In this document: positions 24,201 to 32,841 of the stretch, piece by piece
How the letters are laid out: the number at the start of each line of letters is the position of its first letter
Numbering within the stretch: the first letter of the stretch is position 1
Assembly: GCF_902762735.1 (NCBI RefSeq)
Contig: NZ_CACWPP010000019.1
Coordinates: 1 to 64,000, forward strand
Source of the DNA: an uncultured Ruminococcus sp.
GTDB taxonomy: Bacteria; Bacillota; Clostridia; Oscillospirales; Ruminococcaceae
DNA length: 64,000 nt
Direction: 5' to 3'
The notes under the pieces: generated by a model
The model's input: only the letters and a program-made list of their open reading frames with translations
Database searches by the model: none
Told to the model about the DNA's origin: nothing
Program-made: the position numbers and the translations under genes

Positions 24201-27200
24201 TGCCGATGAGATCAAAGCTGAAAGTTTCTTCATTTCGTGAGATAAAAAGCACTTTCGGGCGTTTTTTTGCGATAATGGCGATAATCGCGCTGGGTGTGGG
24301 ATTTTTCTCGGGCGTAAAGATAACCACGCCCGCTATGGTCAACACGGTAGGCGGCTTTATGAACGATCACGAGCTGTTCGATTACCGCATAGTCTCCACT
24401 CTCGGGTGGGAAGAAGATGATGTCGCCGCGCTGAAAGGGCGTGAAGATGTCCGCGCGGCTGAGGGCGCTTACGCACTCGACCTGCTGGTGAATGACAAGG
24501 ATAAGAATGAGCTTGTTTTCAAGACCCATTCGCTGACCGACGGGGTGAACGTCCCCGAGATACTCGAAGGAAGAATGCCGCAGAATAACGGCGAGGTGCT
24601 GATAGACGGCAAGACCTCTTTTAAGGTGGGCGACAAATTCACCGTCAGCGAGGGCAATACAGAGGACACGCTTGACAGCTTCATACCGCGCGAACTGACG
24701 GTGACGGGACGGATATACTCACCTGCCTACGTGCATTTTGAACGCGGCAGCACCACCATCGGCAGCGGAAAGGTCAGCGGGTATATCTATCTGGACAAGT
24801 CGGCTTTCGATATGGAAGCTTATACCGAACTTTATGTGAAGCTCGACCATGAGCTTGAGGTATATTCGGACGATTACAAGGACTATATGGCTGAACGCGA
24901 GGACAGCTGGGAAAAAGCCGCCGAAGAACAGGCTGACGAGCGCTATGACAGGATAGTTTCGGAAGCTGAGGACAAGCTGGCTGACGGCAGGCAGGAACTG
25001 GAAGATTCACGCGAAGAGGGTCAGCAGAAGCTGGACGATGCTAAGGCAGAGCTTGATGATGCAAAGGCAGAGCTGGACGATGCGGCGCAGAAGCTCACCG
25101 ATGCCGAAAAGGAGATAGCTGACGGCGAAAAGGAGATAGCCGACAACGAGAAGAAGCTGAAAGATGCGAAAAAGACACTCGATGATACCGAAGTCACGCT
25201 CGTAAGCGGCAAGGCACAGCTTGACAGCGCGTCGGCGACCCTCGCGGCAAGCAAGGCACAGCTCGATGAGGGCGAAAGACAGCTCCGCGACGGCGAAGCG
25301 GCTTTTGCGGCGGCTAAGGCACAGCTCGATGACGGTGCGGCACAGATAGAAGCGGGTCAGGCTGAGATAGATGCTCAGAAAGCGGCGCTGGACGCGCAGA
25401 ATGAGCAGTTCATGTCACAGTACGGCGAACTGCTCGGCATGCTCGATATGCTCCCGCCCGAACAGGCTGCCGCAATAAGCGCAGGCAAAGCACAGCTCGA
25501 CAGCGGCTACGAACAGCTCTCAGCCGCACAGGCTGAACTTGATGCCAAAAAGCAGGAGCTTGCCGCAGGGCAGACAGAACTTTCGGCACAGCAGGCAGTG
25601 CTTGAACAGAGCCGCGCTCAGCTGGAGGCAGGCAGGGCACAGTATCAGCAGGGCTGGGCTGAGTATTCAGCTTCACTGGCGCAGTATCAGTCGGGCAAGG
25701 CGCAGTATGAGAAGGGCTTGCGCGATTACGAGGACGGCAAAAAACAGCTGGAGGACGGCAAGGCTGAGCTGGAAAAAGGCAGGCAGGAATATGAGGACGG
25801 CAAGGAAGATTATGAGGAAGGTCTGAAAAAGTATGAGGACGGCGAGGCTGAATATCAGGACGGCGTGACCTCATTCGATGAGGAGATAGCTAAGGGTGAG
25901 CAGGAGCTTGCAGACGGCGAGCAGGAGCTTCGTGACCTGAAAAAGCCCGATGTTTTCCTGCTTGACCGCAACACGAATATCGGCTATGCGTGCTTTGAGA
26001 ACGACTCGGAGATAGTCGAGCAGGTGGCGAGGGTATTCCCGATATTCTTCATACTGGTGGCGGCACTGGTCTGCATGACGACAATGAGCCGCATGGTGGA
26101 AGAGCGCCGCACACAGATAGGCACGCTGAAAGCGCTGGGCTATTCCGAAAGGGCGATAATGGGCAAGTTCACGTTCTACGCAGGCAGTGCGGCTGTGCTG
26201 GGCTGTGTGCTGGGTTACGGCGTGGGCACGGTGCTTTTCCCGAAAGTAATATGGATGACCTACAAGCTGATGTATATCGAGCTTGACATCGACTACCTGT
26301 TCGATGCGAAGCTGGCGGCGATAGCAGGTGCGGTCGCCATAGCATGCTCGGTGGGTGCGGCATGGCTGTCGTGCAGGTATGAGCTTAGCGAGACTGCCGC
26401 AGGTCTTATGCGCCCAAAAGCCCCTAAAGCGGGCAAGCGGGTATTTCTGGAGAGATTTCCCTTTATCTGGAACAGACTGAAATTCCTGCATAAGGTGACG
26501 ATACGCAATATTTTCCGCTATAAGAAGCGCTTCTTTATGATGATAGTCGGCATAAGCGGCTGTACGGCTCTTCTGCTGACGGGCTTCGGGCTGAAAGATT
26601 CGGTGTCGGACTTTGCTGAGGTGCAGTACGAAGAGATAGTCACTGCCGATGCATCAGTCACTTTCAGGGCTGATGACAGCGGAAATATGCCGCAGGAGCT
26701 TTCACATCAACTGGACGGCATGGGTGCGCAGTATGCATGCGTTTACACGGGCGCATGGGATCTGGTCAAGAAAGATGTCACAAAGAGCATGAGCCTGGTA
26801 GCCCCCGTTGACTACGCCGATATGAAAGGCAGTATGAATTTCACGGATACTGAAGGCACTCCCCTTGATGCGCCCTCAGGTGACGAAGCTATGGTCAGCA
26901 TAAGCGTGGCTGAGCGGTATAACGTCAAGGTCGGCGATGAGATCACACTGCGCGACGAGAATATGCGGGTGCTGAAATTCAGGGTCAAGTCTGTGTTTGA
27001 CAACCATGTTTACAACTACGTCTTTGTACCTTACGAAGCGCTCGGCAGACAGCTGGGCGAGCAGATCGACATTAATTCCGCCTACATAAAGTTCAGGCAG
27101 GGCGAAGATGTCAGCAAGGCGCAGACCGCCATAGGCAAGCTCGATGACGTGGTAAGCATTACACTTTTCCGGGATCTGAAAAAGCGCTTGAGCGACTCGA

Positions 27201-27610
27201 TGAGCAGTCTTGACTACGTGGTGCTGCTGGTAATAATCAGCGCGGCGGGACTGGCATTCATCGTGCTGTATAACCTGACGAACATCAACATCACCGAGCG
27301 TGAGCGTGAGATAGCCACCATCAAGGTGCTGGGCTTCTTCCGCGGCGAGACAGCCGCATACGTCCTGCGCGAGAACATTTTCCTGACAGCACTGGGCATT
27401 GTGGCAGGACTTGGGCTGGGTGTACTTCTGCACCGCTTTGTCATGGCGCAGATAGTGGTCGATCTGGTCAGCTTCAAAGTGCGCATACTTCCGATGAGCT
27501 TTGTGTACAGCATAGCGCTGACATTCCTTTTCAACTTAGCCGTCAACGCTGTGATGAGCCGCAAGCTGGAAAAAATAAACATGGCTGAGAGCCTTAAATC
27601 TGTTGAATAA
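24200..27610 (+). CDS. Giant FtsX-like ABC permease with coiled-coil ectodomain
   Basis: About 1136 residues. One N-terminal helix (about 18-38) and an outer domain are followed by an Ala/Asp/Glu-rich coiled-coil region (about 245-585) with irregular repeats such as AKAELDDAKAELDDA and YEDGKEDYEEGLKKYEDG. The first FtsX helix trio (about 610-730) and a second outer domain follow, and the protein closes with the last FtsX unit (about 1010-1130). Such permeases are common in Firmicutes beside MacB-type ATPases. Substrate unknown. The start is placed at ATG 24200, overlapping the ATPase stop; ATG 24206 is an alternative. Confidence 0.9.
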   Translation: MPMRSKLKVSSFREIKSTFGRFFAIMAIIALGVGFFSGVKITTPAMVNTVGGFMNDHELFDYRIVSTLGWEEDDVAALKGREDVRAAEGAYALDLLVNDKDKNELVFKTHSLTDGVNVPEILEGRMPQNNGEVLIDGKTSFKVGDKFTVSEGNTEDTLDSFIPRELTVTGRIYSPAYVHFERGSTTIGSGKVSGYIYLDKSAFDMEAYTELYVKLDHELEVYSDDYKDYMAEREDSWEKAAEEQADERYDRIVSEAEDKLADGRQELEDSREEGQQKLDDAKAELDDAKAELDDAAQKLTDAEKEIADGEKEIADNEKKLKDAKKTLDDTEVTLVSGKAQLDSASATLAASKAQLDEGERQLRDGEAAFAAAKAQLDDGAAQIEAGQAEIDAQKAALDAQNEQFMSQYGELLGMLDMLPPEQAAAISAGKAQLDSGYEQLSAAQAELDAKKQELAAGQTELSAQQAVLEQSRAQLEAGRAQYQQGWAEYSASLAQYQSGKAQYEKGLRDYEDGKKQLEDGKAELEKGRQEYEDGKEDYEEGLKKYEDGEAEYQDGVTSFDEEIAKGEQELADGEQELRDLKKPDVFLLDRNTNIGYACFENDSEIVEQVARVFPIFFILVAALVCMTTMSRMVEERRTQIGTLKALGYSERAIMGKFTFYAGSAAVLGCVLGYGVGTVLFPKVIWMTYKLMYIELDIDYLFDAKLAAIAGAVAIACSVGAAWLSCRYELSETAAGLMRPKAPKAGKRVFLERFPFIWNRLKFLHKVTIRNIFRYKKRFFMMIVGISGCTALLLTGFGLKDSVSDFAEVQYEEIVTADASVTFRADDSGNMPQELSHQLDGMGAQYACVYTGAWDLVKKDVTKSMSLVAPVDYADMKGSMNFTDTEGTPLDAPSGDEAMVSISVAERYNVKVGDEITLRDENMRVLKFRVKSVFDNHVYNYVFVPYEALGRQLGEQIDINSAYIKFRQGEDVSKAQTAIGKLDDVVSITLFRDLKKRLSDSMSSLDYVVLLVIISAAGLAFIVLYNLTNINITEREREIATIKVLGFFRGETAAYVLRENIFLTALGIVAGLGLGVLLHRFVMAQIVVDLVSFKVRILPMSFVYSIALTFLFNLAVNAVMSRKLEKINMAESLKSVE

Positions 27611-27612
27611 CA

Positions 27613-27650
27613 AAAAGCAGGTCTTCACGTGAGTGAGGACCTGTTTTTTT
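27613..27650 (+). terminator. Intrinsic terminator of ABC operon
   Basis: CAGGTC (27618-27623) pairs with GACCTG (27638-27643), followed by eight T residues. Confidence 0.9.
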
Positions 27651-27654
27651 GCAT

Positions 27655-27962
27655 GCTGTTCTGACTTGAACTTCTTGCCCGCGTTTGCTTTGGTCTATGG
27701 CTTTGTTCTCTTACCGTCTTTCATTTTGTTCGCCCAACTTGTTTTGTTTGTCGCTTGTGGACTGCTTCCCCGATGCGAGAGGCTCTGCCCCTCGCGCTCC
27801 CCGCAAGCCTGCTGGCGCGAGGCTTGACCGCGCGCTTTGACCCGCGCACAGTTCTGCGTTTTTTCGTCGCTTTGCAGGCGGCTTGGTTCGAGCTGTTTCC
27901 CGCTAAAACAGCATTCTCAAATGCATGCCAACAATTATGAATTATGCATTATGAATTATGAA
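27655..27962. repeat. Degenerate dispersed repeat, copy near CAP-dockerin gene
   Basis: Intergenic DNA sharing blocks with 54240-54490: a GTTCGCCCAA segment, the block CCCCGATGCGAGAGGCTCTG plus the following CCCCTCGCGCTCCCCGC, and an AATGCATGCCAACAATTATG end that runs into the AT-rich CATTATGAATTATG heptamers. No gene seen. Confidence 0.7.
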
Positions 27963-27965
27963 TTA

Positions 27966-28658
27966 TCATACAGCTTTTCCTGTCATTCCACTGCCTGCGG
28001 CGAATAATTGAGTCCAGAACAAAGTGCCGCTGCTGCTGCGGCAAACGCCCATGCCCATATACTTCATCGACGCATCGAGCATGCTCCCGCGATGCTGTTC
28101 GGAATTCATAAACCCCTGAAACGCCATTTGCGGCGAAGTCTGACCGTAGCTGATGTTCTCAGCCGCCTTAGTCCTGCTGATACCCAGATCACTGAATACC
28201 GTGAAAAAGCTCCTGCCGTCGGGACGGGTGTGGTCAAACATCGTTACAAGCTCTTTCGCCCTCAGCATAGCCGCCTCGTTGAGTTCGGGCGAATAGATAT
28301 AGGGTGTCAGCCCCCGCACTCTTCTCTCGTTATTGACCAGCTTCGCAAGCTCCAGCGCCATATCATCGGCTGTGGGCGACTTGCTCTTGCCGTCACCGCT
28401 GATGCCCTTTACATACGATGCCAGCAGAGTAATATCGCTCACATTCACCTTGCTGTCACCGTTTGTGTCAGCCTGTGCCAGCCCCGCCTTGTCAAGTGCC
28501 TTTATGCCCTTGACGTGCGCCGCCAGCTTTGAAATATCTGTCACGTTGCGCCTGCCGTCACCGTTCACATCGCCGCCACTTATAGAAGCCGCATTCGCTG
28601 TGATACAGCCCGCCGCCACCATCAGTGCCGCCGCCAGCACCGCTGTCCTCTTTATCAT
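27966..28658 (-). CDS. Secreted dockerin-CAP (SCP) domain protein
   Basis: A protein of 230 residues with signal peptide (about 1-23). A type I dockerin follows, with two calcium-loop repeats (GDVNGDGRRNVTDISKL and ADTNGDSKVNVSDITLL; about 28-86). A CAP/SCP domain lies at 98-228 with the typical HTRPDGRSFFTVF, AENISYG and HRGSMLDASMKYMGMGV segments. The dockerin should tether it to a cohesin scaffold; the CAP role is unknown (wall binding or lipid binding in other families). GGAGG precedes ATG 28658. Confidence 0.9.
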   Translation of the reverse strand: MIKRTAVLAAALMVAAGCITANAASISGGDVNGDGRRNVTDISKLAAHVKGIKALDKAGLAQADTNGDSKVNVSDITLLASYVKGISGDGKSKSPTADDMALELAKLVNNERRVRGLTPYIYSPELNEAAMLRAKELVTMFDHTRPDGRSFFTVFSDLGISRTKAAENISYGQTSPQMAFQGFMNSEQHRGSMLDASMKYMGMGVCRSSSGTLFWTQLFAAGSGMTGKAV

Positions 28659-28832
28659 TTTATATCCTCCATATCCCTGAATAAACCGTTTTCTGCCCTA
28701 TCTCCCGCCTGTTTGTCCTATTTTCTGTACCGTCCCCCCGTCAATTCAAACTTATTTTCTCAAAAGCACCTGCCCTTAGCCGCACATATGAGCGCCGCTG
28801 AAAAAGCACCTGTTTTCATACTATCCCGGACT

Positions 28833-30995
28833 TTACTCGCTCCGCCTCTCCCGACAGAGCTTTTTATTTTCATACATCGCATTGTCTGCGCGTTCAAAAA
28901 CGTCCTGCATGCGCATGTCTTTGCCCCTGATATATTCCGAAATGCCTGTCGCCGCCGTGACAAGCCCCGCACAGCGGTTCGCCCTCATCTTATCGTTCAG
29001 CAGAGCCGTCAGCGCTTCGCGTTCATCAAAGTCACTGCCTTTCATTATCACCGCGAACTCATCGCCGCCTATCCTGAAAACAGGGCTGTGCTTGAATGTG
29101 GTGCATATCACCCTGCATGCCGCCTTGATGAATTCATCGCCCGCATGATGCCCCTGCGTATCGTTGACATGCTTCAGCCCGTTCACATCAGCCACCATCA
29201 CCGCAAAATCAGGGCTTTTGCCCTCTGCTATCAGCCTGTCTGTCTCCATCTCAGCCTGAACATATGCGTGCTTGTTCTTTACGCCTGTCAGCGCATCGCG
29301 GTTCGCCATATCCATAGCGCTTCCCAATGCCTGCTTATAAGCTATCTCGCGGCGCTTTGCGTGGTCAACGTTCGCCACCGCGATTATTATGTGGTCGGAG
29401 TCCTCTTTGGTCCTCAGCGCAAAAAGCGTCACGTAGGTGGGTCTGCCGCCCAGCATCAGCCTGTAATTCAGTGTAGTCATGCCGTTCTCCGCCAGACTTT
29501 TCAGCAGGTTATCCTTCTTCATCGCCTCCGCCATCATCTCATAATCCTCACGATAGATGACGCCGTGCAGATTGCGCTGTGTATCCGCGAAGAAATCATC
29601 GCCCGATGTATTTATCTTCAGCCTTGTGTACTTTTCGCTGTGGCTGTATTCGGTATACTCGTTCGTACTGATATTGACATGGTAGACCACTTCATACATC
29701 TGCGCCATGCCCTTTACTATCTCGCCGAATACTTCCTTTTCCTTCACCATCGACTGCTCGCGCCTTATCTGCGCATCAACGTTGACCACACCGATGATTA
29801 TGCGCTTTTCATCATTTTTAGGTCTTACCGCCAGCATAGTCACATACTGCGACCTGCCGCCGAGCATCTGCCTGTAAGTCAGCGACATCAGACCTGTCTG
29901 GTCAAGTGTTTCCAGCAGTTTATCCTTGCTGAGGCTGTCTATCAGCCGTTCCTTGTCATCGGGGTGGATATATATGCCTATATCCCTTTTTGCATCCTCA
30001 AAGAAATCTTCACCCGAATTCAGCACGCCCAGCTTTGCATACTGCTCACTGGCGCTGTACTGTTTATACTCATTGTTTTCGATATTAATATAGTATATGA
30101 CCTCATACCTGCTCGCCAGTGCCCCTGCGATATGGCTGTATGTGGCACTTTCCCGAGCCGCCGCGTTCCTGCGCTGTATCTCTTCGTCAACGTTCCTTAT
30201 GCCTATCACCACGCGGTCACTGGTGTTGCGCTGTCTTATTGCCAGCAGTGATATATACTGCGGTCTGCCGTCAAGTATCTGACGGTAATTCAGTGAGAAA
30301 GACCCGCTCTCCTCCAGCGCCCTGACCATATTCCACCTTTGCATCGCATCAGCCACCCGCTTGTGATCCTCGTGGTGTATTATGCCGAAGGTCTGTTCCC
30401 TCACTGCCGCGAAGAAATTTTCTCCCTCAGATCTTACTTTCAGTTCCGCAAACTCCCTGTCCGAACTGTACTCCTTATACCTGCCCGTGTTCAGGTCGAT
30501 CAGGTATATCACCTCAAACAGGCTCGCCAGTGAGCCTGCTATCTCAGAATACCGCCTGCTCTCCTCAGCCCTCGCATTTTCGCGGCGCACCTGCGCATCG
30601 ACATTCTGCACGCCGATGATAATAAAATCGTTGTGCCGCCCCGTACTGCGTATGGTCTTTAAGAAATAATATCTCGGCACGCCGTCTATGACCAGCCTGT
30701 AATCCAGCGTGAACGACTTGCCCACACTCAGCGCCGCCATGACGTTCTCTTTCCTGAAACTCTCCAGGAATTTCTGTCTGTCATCGGGGTAGACCAGCAG
30801 TTTGCAGTTGCGCACGGTATCCGCATAAAAATCATCTCCGAACGAACGCTTTGAAAGCTCCTTGTATTCTCCTGAAGCCGCATACTCAACATAGCTGTCG
30901 TCTTTGGTATTTATAACATACACGCTCTCATAGTCATCAGCCAGCGCCATAGCGAGCTGCACGAAGTTAAACGTTTCATTGTTAGCCATATCCAT
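28833..30995 (-). CDS. Diguanylate cyclase with four tandem sensor repeats
   Basis: A protein of 720 residues with no membrane helix or signal peptide. Four repeats of about 135 residues follow one another, each with a VIY(Y/L)I(N/D) start, a DGRPQY/GGRSQY-like centre and an IIIGV.NVD end, like PAS-related sensors. The GGDEF domain (about 560-715) has an intact GGDEF active site (643-647), so cyclic di-GMP synthesis is expected. The upstream RxxD inhibitory site is absent. The start is ATG 30995 behind GAGGTG; a TTG lies one codon earlier. Confidence 0.92.
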   Translation of the reverse strand: MDMANNETFNFVQLAMALADDYESVYVINTKDDSYVEYAASGEYKELSKRSFGDDFYADTVRNCKLLVYPDDRQKFLESFRKENVMAALSVGKSFTLDYRLVIDGVPRYYFLKTIRSTGRHNDFIIIGVQNVDAQVRRENARAEESRRYSEIAGSLASLFEVIYLIDLNTGRYKEYSSDREFAELKVRSEGENFFAAVREQTFGIIHHEDHKRVADAMQRWNMVRALEESGSFSLNYRQILDGRPQYISLLAIRQRNTSDRVVIGIRNVDEEIQRRNAAARESATYSHIAGALASRYEVIYYINIENNEYKQYSASEQYAKLGVLNSGEDFFEDAKRDIGIYIHPDDKERLIDSLSKDKLLETLDQTGLMSLTYRQMLGGRSQYVTMLAVRPKNDEKRIIIGVVNVDAQIRREQSMVKEKEVFGEIVKGMAQMYEVVYHVNISTNEYTEYSHSEKYTRLKINTSGDDFFADTQRNLHGVIYREDYEMMAEAMKKDNLLKSLAENGMTTLNYRLMLGGRPTYVTLFALRTKEDSDHIIIAVANVDHAKRREIAYKQALGSAMDMANRDALTGVKNKHAYVQAEMETDRLIAEGKSPDFAVMVADVNGLKHVNDTQGHHAGDEFIKAACRVICTTFKHSPVFRIGGDEFAVIMKGSDFDEREALTALLNDKMRANRCAGLVTAATGISEYIRGKDMRMQDVFERADNAMYENKKLCRERRSE

Positions 30996-31035
30996 CAAAG
31001 AGTCACCTCACTTTAATGCAAAAATGCTTTGTATT

Positions 31036-31064
31036 ATTATAACACAATCTTTTAATAATTGCAA
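31036..31064 (-). promoter_or_regulatory. Promoter of diguanylate cyclase gene
   Basis: Minus strand TTGCAA (31059-31064), 17-bp spacer, TATAAT (31036-31041). Confidence 0.7.
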
Positions 31065-31154
31065 GTACATATTTGTAAAAATGCACGAAGTTTTCATATC
31101 GCATATAATATTTCACATAAAACATAGGCAGACTGCTGATACGTCAGCCCGCCA

Positions 31155-31183
31155 TTGACAAACCTGCATAAGCATGTTAAAAT
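31155..31183 (+). promoter_or_regulatory. Promoter of trypsin-fold gene, very short leader
   Basis: TTGACA (31155-31160), 17-bp spacer, TAAAAT (31178-31183). The ATG at 31204 leaves a leader of only about 14 bases, almost all of it ribosome binding site. Confidence 0.7.
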
Positions 31184-31203
31184 AATCTTCGGGAGGTGTG
31201 GAT

Positions 31204-32661
31204 ATGTCATGCTTTACTGATATACTCTTACAGAACGAAAATAACTGCTTTGTGCGGTTTATAGGCGTAAACCGCAGTTACACCGAAGATATTGCCGAGC
31301 TGGACAGGCTCTACGGCAGCTGGGATTATGTGCGCGTCAACGGTCTGATGCCGCCGCAGGATAAAGATGAGCTTGAACGCCTGCGGCACGAAGCCATCGG
31401 GTTCGAGAACAGCTTTGAGGGCGCAAGGGTACTCGCGCTTTACCGAAGCAGTGTGCCGTCGGTAAATCCGTCCATCGAGAAAAACCTTGTCATAAGCCTG
31501 CTGTACTGGAGCGCTCTGCTGGAGACAGAAAAAGGCGTTTTCGTTTACAGCGGCAAAACGGGATATAAGGAGTATCTTTTCTGCTACTTTGCCCACCTCA
31601 AAGGCTGGCAGGTGCTTATGCTGATGCCCGTGGGCGAGGGCAGGCTCTCGGATGTTCTGCTGGAAAAGTCTGACAGGATAGCGCTGGGCGAGGAAACAGC
31701 CGCAGATATACCGCAGTTCGTCCCGCGCCTGAACCATGCCCCGCACAGACCGCCCGCACCTGCGCATACGGAAGATCATACGGGCGAACGGTCGGCAGTT
31801 ACGGGAAATATCCGCGTAAAAATGCCTCCGCGTCCGGGCAGAGGCGGCAGTCCCGTGCGTGACAGCAGGGCGAATACCCCGCCCCGTCCGAACAGCAGGG
31901 TGAGCATTCCCCCGCGCCCCGACAGGAACGGCGCACCGCCGTTCGGTGCAGACAGAGGGCGGGTGCCGCCAAGACCTTCCGCGCCGTCAAGACCTGCCGC
32001 GCCCCCGATGAACAGCGGAGTCGGCTGGCGCGGTCTCCCTCCGAGACCCGCGAACAATACGCCGCAAACAGCCCCAAGACCCGCAGGCAGAGTGCTTTCG
32101 TGGTCAGATATTGCGGGGCTTTCAGGCTCGGTGGTAAAGCTGGAGGCACTGGGCTATGCAGGCGCAGTATCGGCACACGGCTCGGGCGTGGCGATAAGCA
32201 GCTACGGCTATATCCTCACAGGTTTCAGCCTGCTGCGCGACAGCATGCAGATAAAGGTGAAGGTCGAGCGCGATGATAAGACCTACTACGCAAGGGTCAT
32301 AAAATACCACACAGAACATGATCTGGCTGTCATAAAAATAGAACGCCTGCTGACCCCCCTGCCCATTTTCACAGGTACGCCCGAACCCTCCATCGGTCAG
32401 CCCATCTACCTGATAGGGAGCGGCGGCGGCAGGCTGAACAATATCTACGAGGGCACTATCACAGGCTTCCGCAGCTACTACGGCTACAACAACATCGTTT
32501 TCTCCGCACAGCAGGAGTTCGGCAGTGCGGGCGGCGCTCTGCTGAACAACTGCGGCGAACTGATAGGGCTGTGCTTCGGCAAGGCATACGGCGTTCACGC
32601 GGCTGACCAGGCTGTTACCAGCCGCCTGTTTGAACCGTTTGTACGCGGCTTTTTAGTCTGA
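31204..32661 (+). CDS. Intracellular trypsin-fold pseudoprotease
   Basis: A protein of 485 residues with no signal peptide. Residues 1 to about 165 are an unrecognised N-terminal domain; about 170-300 is a Pro/Arg-rich linker with PPRP-type repeats; about 305-485 is an HtrA-like trypsin fold. In the fold, GSG (326-328) and D373 (HDLAVIKI) are kept. The position of the catalytic His holds Ser (GYILTGFSLL) and the serine motif GNSGG reads GSAGG (440-444), with Ala for Ser. Proteolysis is therefore unlikely; a binding or scaffold role is inferred. ATG 31204 follows GGGAGG. Confidence 0.75.
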   Translation: MSCFTDILLQNENNCFVRFIGVNRSYTEDIAELDRLYGSWDYVRVNGLMPPQDKDELERLRHEAIGFENSFEGARVLALYRSSVPSVNPSIEKNLVISLLYWSALLETEKGVFVYSGKTGYKEYLFCYFAHLKGWQVLMLMPVGEGRLSDVLLEKSDRIALGEETAADIPQFVPRLNHAPHRPPAPAHTEDHTGERSAVTGNIRVKMPPRPGRGGSPVRDSRANTPPRPNSRVSIPPRPDRNGAPPFGADRGRVPPRPSAPSRPAAPPMNSGVGWRGLPPRPANNTPQTAPRPAGRVLSWSDIAGLSGSVVKLEALGYAGAVSAHGSGVAISSYGYILTGFSLLRDSMQIKVKVERDDKTYYARVIKYHTEHDLAVIKIERLLTPLPIFTGTPEPSIGQPIYLIGSGGGRLNNIYEGTITGFRSYYGYNNIVFSAQQEFGSAGGALLNNCGELIGLCFGKAYGVHAADQAVTSRLFEPFVRGFLV

Positions 32662-32738
32662 ACGAACAGTGCGGAAGATAATATTACGGTAAATGTTAAA
32701 TAATTTTGAGCAAGAAAGTTAATTTATTTTTTGACTTA

Positions 32739-32767
32739 TTGACAAAAAGCCGCGAATATGTTATATT
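32739..32767 (+). promoter_or_regulatory. Promoter of GH9-CBM3-dockerin gene
   Basis: TTGACA (32739-32744), 17-bp spacer, TATATT (32762-32767). The start codon is about 75 bases downstream. Confidence 0.8.
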
Positions 32768-32800
32768 TGTATTGTTCAGGTGTAATACTTTTTTTACATC

Positions 32801-32812
32801 GAAAACGTTTTC
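32801..32812. promoter_or_regulatory. Palindromic operator-like site
   Basis: Perfect palindrome GAAAACGTTTTC in the leader of the first GH9 gene, about 25 bases past the expected transcription start. The centre CG with flanking A/T tracts is like LacI/GalR-family operators. Similar sites lie before the second GH9 gene. Confidence 0.55.
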
Positions 32813-32841
32813 AGTTATTCATTTTATAGGAGGAGTAAAAG

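Noticed and set aside
24970..25960. DNA tandem repeat inside the ABC permease gene
   Set aside because: The repetition is at protein level (irregular coiled-coil units of AQLD/AEL/YEDGK type), common in this permease family, and not an exact DNA repeat.
28713..30251. A 512-codon plus-strand frame opposite the diguanylate cyclase
   Set aside because: The encoded sequence is His/Arg/Cys-rich with no domain. The minus strand has an intact GGDEF and four repeats.
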